Shown: positions 7,072 through 12,430 of the stretch, piece by piece
How positions within the stretch are numbered: position 1 is the first letter of the stretch
Layout of the letters: each line of letters begins with the position of its first letter
NCBI GenBank assembly: GCA_036257595.1
Contig: DATAFF010000048.1
Coordinates: 1-12,430, forward strand
DNA length: 12,430 nucleotides
Source: DATAFF01 sp036257595
Lineage (GTDB): Bacteria; Pseudomonadota; Alphaproteobacteria; Rhizobiales; Aestuariivirgaceae
Direction of reading: 5' to 3'
Made by a program: the position numbers and the translations under genes
Notes under the pieces: generated by a model
Told to the model about the DNA's origin: nothing
The model's database searches: none
Seen by the model: the letters and a program-made list of their open reading frames with translations, nothing else

Positions 7072-8598
7072 ATGGCCCAAACCGAAGTCCTCGTGGTCGG
7101 CGCCGGTCCGACCGGTCTCGTCCTCGCCCTGTGGCTCAAGGCCTTCGGGGTCCAGTTCCGCATCATCGACAAGGCTCGCGAGCCCGGGATGACGTCGCGG
7201 GCGCTGGCGATGCATGCCCGCACCTTGGAATTCTACCGCCAGCTCGGTGTTGCCGATCAAGCGATCAATGCCGGTCTCAAGATGATCGCGGCCAATCTGT
7301 GGGTGCGCGGCCGCAAGGCCGGTCGCATCCCGCTCGGCGATATCGGCCAGGGGCTGTCGCCCTATCCGTTCGTGCTGATCCTGCCGCAGGACGTCCATGA
7401 GCGGCTGCTGATCGACCGGCTGACGCAATCGGGAGTCGCGGTGGAACGGCCGGTCGAGCTTCTGTCGATCGAGGAGAACGAGGCGCGGGTGCTGGCGCGG
7501 CTCAGCCATGGCGACGGGCGCGAGGAGACGGTCGAGGCGCAATATGTCGCCGGCTGCGACGGGGCGCATTCGATCCTGCGCGACTCGCTCGACGTCGGTT
7601 TCCCCGGCGGCACCTATTCGCATCTGTTCTATGTGGCGGATGTGACGGCAAGCGGCCCGGTGACCGATGGCGAGCTCCATGTGGCGCTCGACGATGCCGA
7701 TTTCCTGGCGGTGTTCCCGCTGCAGGGGCAGGGGCGGGTGCGCCTCGTCGGCACGATCGATGGCGCATCGGATGGGCGGCAGCACACGCTGTCGTTCCAG
7801 GATGTCAGCAAGACGGCGATCGAGCATCTGCGCATCTCGGTCGGCACGGTAAACTGGTTCTCGACCTATCGCGTCCACCATCGGGTGGCGCATCACTTCC
7901 GGCGCGGCCGGACCTTTCTGGCCGGCGATGCCGCCCATATACACAGCCCGGTCGGCGGCCAGGGGATGAACACCGGGATCGGCGATGCCAGCAATCTCGC
8001 CTGGAAGCTTGCGGATGTCCTGAAAGGAGCCGGCAAGGCGCTGCTCGACAGCTATGAGCCGGAGCGGATCCCGTTCGCGCGGCAGCTGGTGCAGACCACC
8101 GACCGGGCCTTCACCATCGTGTCGAGCGATGGGCCGATCGCCCGCTTCGTCAGGACCGAGGTGGTGCCGCGGGTGCTGCCGCCGCTGTTCGAGCTCGCAG
8201 CGGTGCGCCGCGCGATGTTCCGGACCATCTCGCAGATCGGCATCAACTATCGCGGCTCGTCGCTCAGCAGCGGCCAGGCCGGGGCAGTGGCGGGGGGCGA
8301 CCGGCTGCCCTATGTGCCGGCGGCCTCAGGGCGCGACAATTTCGCGGCACTCGCCAGCTGCAGCTGGCAGGTCCATGTCTATGGCGGCAACGCAGTGTCC
8401 TTGAGCGAGATGTGCACGCGGCACAATTTGCCGCTTCACGTCTTCCCCTGGTCGGAGGCGGCGGGACAGGCGGGGCTCAAGGAAGGTGCGGCATATCTGA
8501 TCCGGCCCGACGGCTATGTCGGGTTTGCCGAGCCGGAAGCGGAGCGGCAGAAGATCGCCGCCTATTTTGCCCGGCTTCACCTGGTCTCGCGGGTATAG
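7072..8598 (+). CDS. FAD-dependent aromatic-type monooxygenase (FAD_binding_3 family)
   Basis: The 508-residue protein is a class A flavin monooxygenase related to phenol, 3-hydroxyphenylpropionate and polyketide hydroxylases. Motifs appear in order: the FAD Rossmann motif VVGAGPTGLVLAL (8-20), RALAMHARTLEFYRQLG (43-59), the DG motif GCDGAHSILR (161-170) and the GD motif FLAGDAAHIHSPVGGQGMN (282-300). The C-terminal 100 residues, ending with LIRPDGYVGF, resemble the thioredoxin-like tail of the phenol hydroxylase branch. Family members use NAD(P)H and O2 to hydroxylate an aromatic ring; the substrate cannot be assigned. The gene is divergent from the amine operon and its 3' end overlaps the convergent regulator gene by 22 bp, so control by that regulator is plausible. 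No ring-cleavage or dioxygenase gene is nearby. Confidence 0.9.
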   Translation: MAQTEVLVVGAGPTGLVLALWLKAFGVQFRIIDKAREPGMTSRALAMHARTLEFYRQLGVADQAINAGLKMIAANLWVRGRKAGRIPLGDIGQGLSPYPFVLILPQDVHERLLIDRLTQSGVAVERPVELLSIEENEARVLARLSHGDGREETVEAQYVAGCDGAHSILRDSLDVGFPGGTYSHLFYVADVTASGPVTDGELHVALDDADFLAVFPLQGQGRVRLVGTIDGASDGRQHTLSFQDVSKTAIEHLRISVGTVNWFSTYRVHHRVAHHFRRGRTFLAGDAAHIHSPVGGQGMNTGIGDASNLAWKLADVLKGAGKALLDSYEPERIPFARQLVQTTDRAFTIVSSDGPIARFVRTEVVPRVLPPLFELAAVRRAMFRTISQIGINYRGSSLSSGQAGAVAGGDRLPYVPAASGRDNFAALASCSWQVHVYGGNAVSLSEMCTRHNLPLHVFPWSEAAGQAGLKEGAAYLIRPDGYVGFAEPEAERQKIAAYFARLHLVSRV

Positions 8599-9188
8599 CA
8601 GATCACCGACAGGAAGCGGATCGGCAGGCGGCGGAGGTCCTCCGGGCCGTGCGGCGCCTCGGCGTCGAAAAACAGCGAATCGCCGGGGGTGAGGACATAG
8701 GTCTTGGTGCCGTGGCGGTAGGCGACCTCGCCCTCGAGCATGTAGAGGAACTCGAGCCCGGAATGCTGGAAGATCGGGAAGACATCCGACTCGTCGGTCA
8801 AGGTGATGAGATAGGGCTCAACGACCAGCGACCCATGGGGGGTGTGGCCGAGCAGCTGATATTGGTGGCCGGCCCTGGTCCCCCGCCGCTCGATGGTCAG
8901 GCCCTGGCCGGCCTTGACGAAGGTTGCCTCATTGGTCTCCTCGAAGGAGCGGAAGAGCGCGGTCACCGGCACGTGAAGGGCGCGGGAGAGCGCCTGGAGC
9001 GTCGACAGGGAGGGCGAGGTGGTGCCGTTCTCGATCTTCGACAGCATGCCGGCCGAGATCCCCGAAGACTTGGCCAGCTCGGCGATGGTCAGCCCGAGTT
9101 TTTCCCGGAAATTCCGGACCTCGCGGCCGATCGCCTGCTCGAGATGGCGGCCCTCGGCAGAGGCGATCCTATGGGGGTCCTGGTTCAC
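8577..9188 (-). CDS. XRE-family transcriptional regulator with C-terminal cupin domain
   Basis: The 203-residue protein combines an N-terminal helix-turn-helix (about residues 20-80: LGLTIAELAKSSGISAGMLS, KIENGTTSPSLSTLQALS) with a cupin_2 sensor domain (about 125-200). Cupin-type residues are visible in HSGLEFLYMLEGEV (142-155) and LTPGDSLFFDAEAPH (166-180). PuuR, which controls gamma-glutamylated putrescine catabolism, has this architecture, as do many regulators of amine, amino acid or aromatic catabolism. Possible targets are the monooxygenase, the gmaS-sox operon, or its own promoter; the sequence does not decide. The start is GTG at 9186-9188. An in-frame TGA lies two codons upstream (9195-9197), and the first internal ATG is in the HTH, so GTG is the only sensible start. 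The Shine-Dalgarno is weak. The gene is divergent from cysD. Confidence 0.9.
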   Translation of the reverse strand: MNQDPHRIASAEGRHLEQAIGREVRNFREKLGLTIAELAKSSGISAGMLSKIENGTTSPSLSTLQALSRALHVPVTALFRSFEETNEATFVKAGQGLTIERRGTRAGHQYQLLGHTPHGSLVVEPYLITLTDESDVFPIFQHSGLEFLYMLEGEVAYRHGTKTYVLTPGDSLFFDAEAPHGPEDLRRLPIRFLSVICYTRETR

Positions 9189-9198
9189 TGTCGCTCAT

Positions 9199-9215
9199 TT
9201 GCCGTCAATTGCCGT
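9199..9215. promoter_or_regulatory. TTGCCGT direct repeat, candidate operator in regulator-cysD gap
   Basis: TTGCCGT occurs at 9199-9205 and again at 9209-9215, separated by CAA, so the two copies are 10 bp apart on the same DNA face. It sits 11 bp from the GTG start of the XRE-cupin gene, a position suited to autoregulation. The second copy also overlaps the TTGCCG that could be the -35 of the cysD promoter. With only two 7-bp copies, chance is a real alternative. Confidence 0.3.
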
Positions 9216-9238
9216 GCCCGCCGACTATTGCCTATTTT
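9209..9238 (+). promoter_or_regulatory. Possible cysD-cysNC promoter
   Basis: TTGCCG (9209-9214) and TATTTT (9233-9238) are each four-of-six matches to -35 and -10 with an 18-nt spacer, placing the transcript start near 9245. The leader would then be about 18 nt and has no Shine-Dalgarno before the cysD ATG. It is the only AT-richer spot in the 74-bp divergent gap. Confidence 0.27.
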
Positions 9239-9252
9239 GATCCGGCCCTCTA

Positions 9253-9288
9253 CCTAGCCGCAATGCCATCCCTAGCCGCAACGCCATC
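9253..9288 (+). repeat. 18-bp tandem duplication spanning the cysD start codon
   Basis: Two adjacent 18-bp units, 9253-9270 and 9271-9288 (CCTAGCCGCAAYGCCATC), differ at one base: unit one carries the ATG start codon and unit two has ACG at the same place. In the cysD frame this reads LAAMPS-LAATPS. The repeat is an exact multiple of three and keeps the frame. Confidence 0.85.
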
Positions 9289-10189
9289 ACAGACCCTCTC
9301 GCATCTCGACCAGCTCGAGGCCGAATCGATCCACATCATCCGCGAGGTCGCGGCCGAGTGCGCCAAGCCGGTCATGCTCTATTCGATCGGCAAGGATTCG
9401 GCGGTGATGCTCCATCTGGCGCGCAAGGCGTTCCATCCCGGCCGCCTCCCCTTCCCGCTGCTCCATGTCGACACGACCTGGAAATTCCGCGACATGATCG
9501 CGTTCCGCGACCGCACGGCGCGCGAGCTTAAGCTCGATCTCCTCGTCCATATCAATCAGGACGGGCTCGACCGCGGCATCGGCCCGATCAGCCACGGCTC
9601 GGCGCTGCACACCGATGTCATGAAAACCGAAGGACTCAAGCAGGCGCTCGACAAATGGGGGTTCGATGCGGCCTTTGGCGGGGCCCGGCGCGACGAGGAG
9701 AAATCGCGGGCCAAGGAGCGGATCTTCTCGTTCCGCAGCGCCAAGCATCGGTGGGACCCGAAGCACCAGCGGCCGGAGCTGTGGCGGCTCTACAATGCGC
9801 GCAAGAACCCGGGCGAGACCATTCGGGTGTTTCCGCTGTCCAACTGGACCGAGCTCGATGTGTGGCAATATATCCACCGCGAGGGCATCCCGATCGTGCC
9901 GCTCTATTTCGCGGCGATGCGGCCGGTGGTGCGGCGCGACGGCCAGCTGATCATGGTCGATGACGAGCGCCTGCCGCTCAATCCGGGAGAGGCACCGGAG
10001 CTCAAGATGATCCGCTTCCGCACGCTTGGCTGCTATCCGCTCACCGGGGCGGTGGAGAGCAATGCCGCCGATTTGCTTGCCATCGTCGAGGAGATGCTCA
10101 CCGCGACATCCTCGGAGCGCCAGGGACGGGTGATCGATCACGACCAGTCGGCCTCGATGGAGAAGAAGAAGCAGGAAGGCTATTTCTGA
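9263..10189 (+). CDS. cysD: Sulfate adenylyltransferase subunit 2 (CysD)
   Basis: The 308-residue small subunit of ATP sulfurylase catalyses adenylation of sulfate to adenosine 5'-phosphosulfate, driven by GTP hydrolysis in CysN. It has the PP-loop motif YSIGKDSAVML (40-50), the characteristic FGGARRDEEKSRAKERIFSFR region (within about 135-157), LSNWTELDVWQYI and the C-terminal GCYPLTGAVES. Conserved sequence begins at LDQLEAESIHIIREV (15-29), so the ATG at 9263-9265 gives only a slightly long N-terminus. The frame is open far upstream, across the regulator gene, but no family sequence lies there. The start codon falls in an 18-bp tandem duplication and has no recognisable Shine-Dalgarno. The stop TGA overlaps the cysNC ATG by one base (TGATG), so the two genes are translationally coupled. 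Confidence 0.95.
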   Translation: MPSLAATPSQTLSHLDQLEAESIHIIREVAAECAKPVMLYSIGKDSAVMLHLARKAFHPGRLPFPLLHVDTTWKFRDMIAFRDRTARELKLDLLVHINQDGLDRGIGPISHGSALHTDVMKTEGLKQALDKWGFDAAFGGARRDEEKSRAKERIFSFRSAKHRWDPKHQRPELWRLYNARKNPGETIRVFPLSNWTELDVWQYIHREGIPIVPLYFAAMRPVVRRDGQLIMVDDERLPLNPGEAPELKMIRFRTLGCYPLTGAVESNAADLLAIVEEMLTATSSERQGRVIDHDQSASMEKKKQEGYF

Positions 10190-12090
10190 TGCGCCGGCTC
10201 GATCCCGCGACGGCCTCCGTCGCCGACTATCTCGCCCAGCAGGAGAACAAGGACCTGCTGCGCTTCATCACCTGCGGCAGCGTCGATGACGGCAAGTCGA
10301 CGCTGATCGGGCGGCTGCTCTATGAATCGAAGCTGATCTTCGAGGATCATCTGCAGGCGCTCGAAGCCGATTCGAAGCGGGTCGGCACGCAGGGCGGGGC
10401 GCTCGATTTCGCGCTCCTGGTCGACGGGCTCGCGGCCGAGCGCGAGCAGGGCATCACCATCGATGTCGCCTATCGCGCCTTCACCACCGACAAACGCAAA
10501 TTCATCGTCGCCGACACGCCGGGGCACGAGCAATATACCCGCAACATGGCGACCGGCGCCTCGACGGCGGAGCTGGCGGTCATCCTGGTCGATGCCCGCA
10601 AGGGGGTGCTCACCCAGACGCGGCGGCACAGCTACATCGTGTCGCTCATCGGCATCAAGACGGTGGTGCTGGCGGTCAACAAGATGGATCTGGTGGGCTA
10701 TGAGGAGGCGGTGTTCCGCCGGATCGAAGCGGAGTACCGCCAATTCGCCGAGAGCCTCGGAATCAAGGAGGCCGCGGCAATACCGGTGTCGGCGCTGCGC
10801 GGCGACAATGTGGTGACGCCGAGCTCCCTCATGCCGTGGTATGGCGGCCCGAGCCTGCTCGCCTTTCTCGAGGAGGTGCCGGTCGACCGCAGCGGAGCGG
10901 ACGGCTCGTTCCGCATGCCGGTGCAATGGGTCAACCGGCCGGACCAGTCGTTCCGCGGATTCTCCGGGCTGATCGTCGCCGGCTCGGTCAGCCCCGGCGA
11001 TCGCGTCAGGGTGATGCCGGGCGGTCGCGAAACCACCATTGCACGGATCGTCACCTTCGAGGGCGATCTCGAGCGGGCGATTGCCGGCCAGTCGGTGACG
11101 CTGACCTTTGCCGATGAGCTCGATGCCAGCCGCGGCATGGTGATCGTAGCCGCCAAGGAGCCGCTCGCGGTGGCCGATCAGTTCGAGACGGCGATACTGT
11201 GGATGGGCGACGAGCCGATGCTGCCGGGCCGGCACTATCTCGTCAAATGCGGCACCCGGACGGTGCAGGGGGCGGTGGCGCAGCCAAAGTACAAGATCAA
11301 TGTCAACACCCTCGAGCACACGGCGGCGCGCACGCTCGAGCTCAACGAGATCGGGGTGTGCAATCTGGCGCTCGATCAGGAGATCGCCTTTGCGCCCTAT
11401 GAGGAGAACCGCGACCTTGGCGGGTTCATCCTGATCGATCGGTTCACCAACAACACGGTCGGCATGGGGCTCATCCATTTCGCGCTGCGGCGGGCGTCGA
11501 ACATCCATTGGCAGGCGCTCGACGTCAACAAGCGAGCGCGGGCGGCGCTGATGCGGCAGAAGCCGTGCATGCTGTGGTTCACCGGCCTCTCCGGCGCCGG
11601 CAAGTCGACGATCGCCAACCTGGTGGAGAAGCGCCTCCATGCGATGGGCCACCAGACCTATCTGCTCGATGGCGACAATGTGCGCCACGGGCTCAACAAG
11701 GATCTGGGCTTCACCGATGCCGACCGGGTGGAGAACATCCGCCGGGTCGCCGAGCTCGGCCGGCTCATGGTCGATGCCGGGTTGATCGTGCTGGTGTCGT
11801 TCATCTCGCCGTTCCGCTCGGAGCGGCTGATGGCGCGCGAGCTGGTGGAGGCGGGCGAGTTCGTCGAGGTGTTCGTCGACACGCCGCTGGCGCTGGCCGA
11901 AACCCGCGATCCGAAGGGGCTCTACGCCAAGGCGCGGCGCGGCGAGATCGCCCACTTCACCGGCATATCATCGCCCTACGAGGTGCCGGAAAATCCGGAG
12001 ATCCGGATCGACACGGCGCACCGCTCGGCCGAGGACGCGGCGGGGGCCATCGTTTCCTATCTCGAGCGGGCGGGAAGGTTGAGCGGGTAG
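10189..12090 (+). CDS. cysNC: Bifunctional sulfate adenylyltransferase subunit 1 / adenylylsulfate kinase (CysNC)
   Basis: The 633-residue fusion carries an EF-Tu-like GTPase (CysN) followed by APS kinase (CysC), so with CysD it makes PAPS from sulfate. GTPase motifs are GSVDDGKST (30-38), DTPGHE (109-114) and NKMD (164-167). A beta-barrel region follows, and CysN ends near VGMGLIHFALRRASNIHWQ. The kinase P-loop GLSGAGKST is at 466-474, followed by LDGDNVRHGLNKDLGF, SFISPFRSER and GLYAKARRGEIAHFTGISSPYE. The same fusion is known as NodQ in rhizobia, where it supplies PAPS for Nod factor sulfation, but no nod gene is seen here and housekeeping sulfate assimilation is the simpler reading. The start overlaps the cysD stop. 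The stop TAG (12088-12090) is the first three bases of a TAGGCAG tandem array. No sulfite-forming gene (cysH, cysI) is present in the window. Confidence 0.96.
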   Translation: MRRLDPATASVADYLAQQENKDLLRFITCGSVDDGKSTLIGRLLYESKLIFEDHLQALEADSKRVGTQGGALDFALLVDGLAAEREQGITIDVAYRAFTTDKRKFIVADTPGHEQYTRNMATGASTAELAVILVDARKGVLTQTRRHSYIVSLIGIKTVVLAVNKMDLVGYEEAVFRRIEAEYRQFAESLGIKEAAAIPVSALRGDNVVTPSSLMPWYGGPSLLAFLEEVPVDRSGADGSFRMPVQWVNRPDQSFRGFSGLIVAGSVSPGDRVRVMPGGRETTIARIVTFEGDLERAIAGQSVTLTFADELDASRGMVIVAAKEPLAVADQFETAILWMGDEPMLPGRHYLVKCGTRTVQGAVAQPKYKINVNTLEHTAARTLELNEIGVCNLALDQEIAFAPYEENRDLGGFILIDRFTNNTVGMGLIHFALRRASNIHWQALDVNKRARAALMRQKPCMLWFTGLSGAGKSTIANLVEKRLHAMGHQTYLLDGDNVRHGLNKDLGFTDADRVENIRRVAELGRLMVDAGLIVLVSFISPFRSERLMARELVEAGEFVEVFVDTPLALAETRDPKGLYAKARRGEIAHFTGISSPYEVPENPEIRIDTAHRSAEDAAGAIVSYLERAGRLSG

Positions 12091-12140
12091 GCAGTGGGCA
12101 GTAGGCAGTAGGCAGTAGGGAAGAAAGACCGCTCACGGTC
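12088..12140. repeat. TAGGCAG tandem array with CCGCTCAC core, at the end of cysNC
   Basis: Four heptamer units run from 12088 to 12115 (TAGGCAG, TGGGCAG, TAGGCAG, TAGGCAG), followed by TAGGG. After a short purine stretch comes GACCG-CTCA-CGGTC (12127-12140), a small hairpin containing CCGCTCAC, and then TATTGCC, which looks like a decayed CTACTGCC inverted arm. The order of parts and the strand match the element at 472-515, so the two are copies of one family. The cysNC stop codon is contained in the first unit. The hairpin might help transcript ending, but no T-tract follows. Confidence 0.8.
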
Positions 12141-12196
12141 TATTGCCAAGGGCCCGGACCCTTTAGTTGCTCGACAAGGGCCGTCCTCCCTTACTC

Positions 12197-12224
12197 CCTT
12201 CTCCCCGTTTCTACGGGGAGAAGG
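12197..12224. repeat. 12-bp perfect palindrome, RIME-like rhizobial intergenic element
   Basis: CCTTCTCCCCGT (12197-12208) pairs perfectly with ACGGGGAGAAGG (12213-12224) across a TTCT loop. The following bases to about 12285 (GGATGAGGGG at 12239-12248, then GGTGAGGGG at 12273-12281) continue a pattern that I recall as common between genes in Rhizobium, Mesorhizobium and relatives, where such mosaics are called RIME. The strong stem could end or protect cysNC transcripts. The family name is from memory, not from a search. Confidence 0.65.
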
Positions 12225-12368
12225 TGCCCCGAAGTGGCGGATGAGGGGCCCTCTGCCTGCGAACAAGCTCCGGGTGAGGGGTCGTCGCTTATTTTTCCAG
12301 AACTTTCGGAGCTGGGCTGTCGGGGCGCTTTCTGCCGACCGGGCCCCTTTGTTCAGGTGATGACATTG
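12225..12368. other. Non-coding stretch after cysNC
   Basis: Together with the two repeat elements before it, this completes a gap of about 280 bases without a credible gene. A minus-strand frame is open across it (12057-12401), but it reads through both repeat families and has no family-like sequence. A 7-bp inverted repeat (AGCTCCG 12266-12272, CGGAGCT 12307-12313) surrounds ATTTTT at 12291-12296. I see no RNA gene or clear promoter. Confidence 0.5.
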
Positions 12369-12430
12369 ATGGCGCGGGCCGCGAATATTCTCGCCGGGCA
12401 AGGGTTCGCGGCTTTCGATCTCCTGACAAA
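12369..12430 (+). CDS. Possible start of an unidentified gene, cut by window edge
   Basis: An open frame begins at ATG 12369 and runs off the window after 20 codons (MARAANILAGQGFAAFDLLT). AGGTGAT at 12355-12361 is a strong match to the anti-Shine-Dalgarno sequence with a 7-nt spacing, which favours this ATG over the in-frame ATG at 12360. The predicted peptide has normal composition for a high-GC coding start. There is too little sequence to name a family, and the call rests on the ribosome binding site and frame only. Confidence 0.35.
   Translation, partial: MARAANILAGQGFAAFDLLT

Noticed and set aside
6754..7944. 396-codon minus-strand open frame across the divergent promoter region
   Set aside because: It runs antisense to the monooxygenase and out of frame through the start of gmaS; both of those genes have clear family motifs.
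8924..9262. Upstream extension of the cysD frame
   Set aside because: It runs antisense through the regulator gene and is Arg/Pro/Ser-rich; CysD homology begins only after 9263.
10180..11955. 591-codon minus-strand open frame opposite cysNC
   Set aside because: It is a shadow of the GTPase/kinase fusion: rich in His, Arg, Asp and Ala with no recognisable motif, while the plus strand shows complete GTPase and APS kinase motifs.
12057..12401. 114-codon minus-strand open frame with PTAYCLLPTAY
   Set aside because: The sequence is a translation of the TAGGCAG array and the GGGGAGAAGG palindrome, a familiar kind of false protein made from repeats.

Overview
The window is GC-rich, densely coded DNA, most likely from an alphaproteobacterium of the Hyphomicrobiales (Rhizobiales). 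The basis is codon use, a fused CysN-CysC protein, a heterotetrameric sarcosine-oxidase-type operon next to a GlnT/GmaS-type ligase, and rhizobial-style intergenic palindromes. The assignment is inferred from gene content; no marker gene is present.

Layout: (1) 2-463, + strand: the C-terminal part of an iron-containing alcohol dehydrogenase. (2) 464-511: a short convergent gap holding a perfect 16-bp inverted repeat made of TAGGCAG heptamers. (3) 512-6925, - strand: a tight five-gene operon, read right to left as a glutamine-synthetase-like ligase (gmaS/glnT type), then four subunits homologous to sarcosine oxidase, soxB, soxD, soxA and soxG. Junctions are +11 nt, +10 nt, a 4-nt overlap and an 8-nt overlap. 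(4) 6926-7071: a divergent control region with a compact 36-bp compound palindrome. (5) 7072-8598, + strand: an FAD-dependent aromatic-type monooxygenase. (6) 8577-9188, - strand: an XRE-cupin regulator, convergent with and overlapping the monooxygenase. (7) 9263-12090, + strand: cysD and a fused cysNC, which make PAPS from sulfate. (8) 12088-12430: a non-coding tail with a second TAGGCAG element, a 12-bp perfect palindrome and possibly the first codons of another gene.

The most interesting biology is the operon. A gamma-glutamyl-amine ligase directly upstream of the four sarcosine-oxidase-like subunits is the arrangement expected for the N-methylglutamate route of methylamine use (GmaS plus MgdABCD, where MgdABCD are SoxBDAG homologues). 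The operon may therefore make N-methylglutamate dehydrogenase rather than sarcosine oxidase. Against this, mgsABC is not in the window; neither are the folate genes (glyA, purU) that often accompany true soxBDAG.

A second theme is a small repeat family, (TAGGCAG)n - CCGCTCAC - inverted (CTGCCTA)n. It sits at the 3' ends of three genes and supplies the TAG stop codon of two of them (soxG and cysNC). I see no CRISPR array, tRNA, rRNA, transposase or phage gene. Apart from the operon question and the repeats, the genes look like ordinary chromosomal metabolism.
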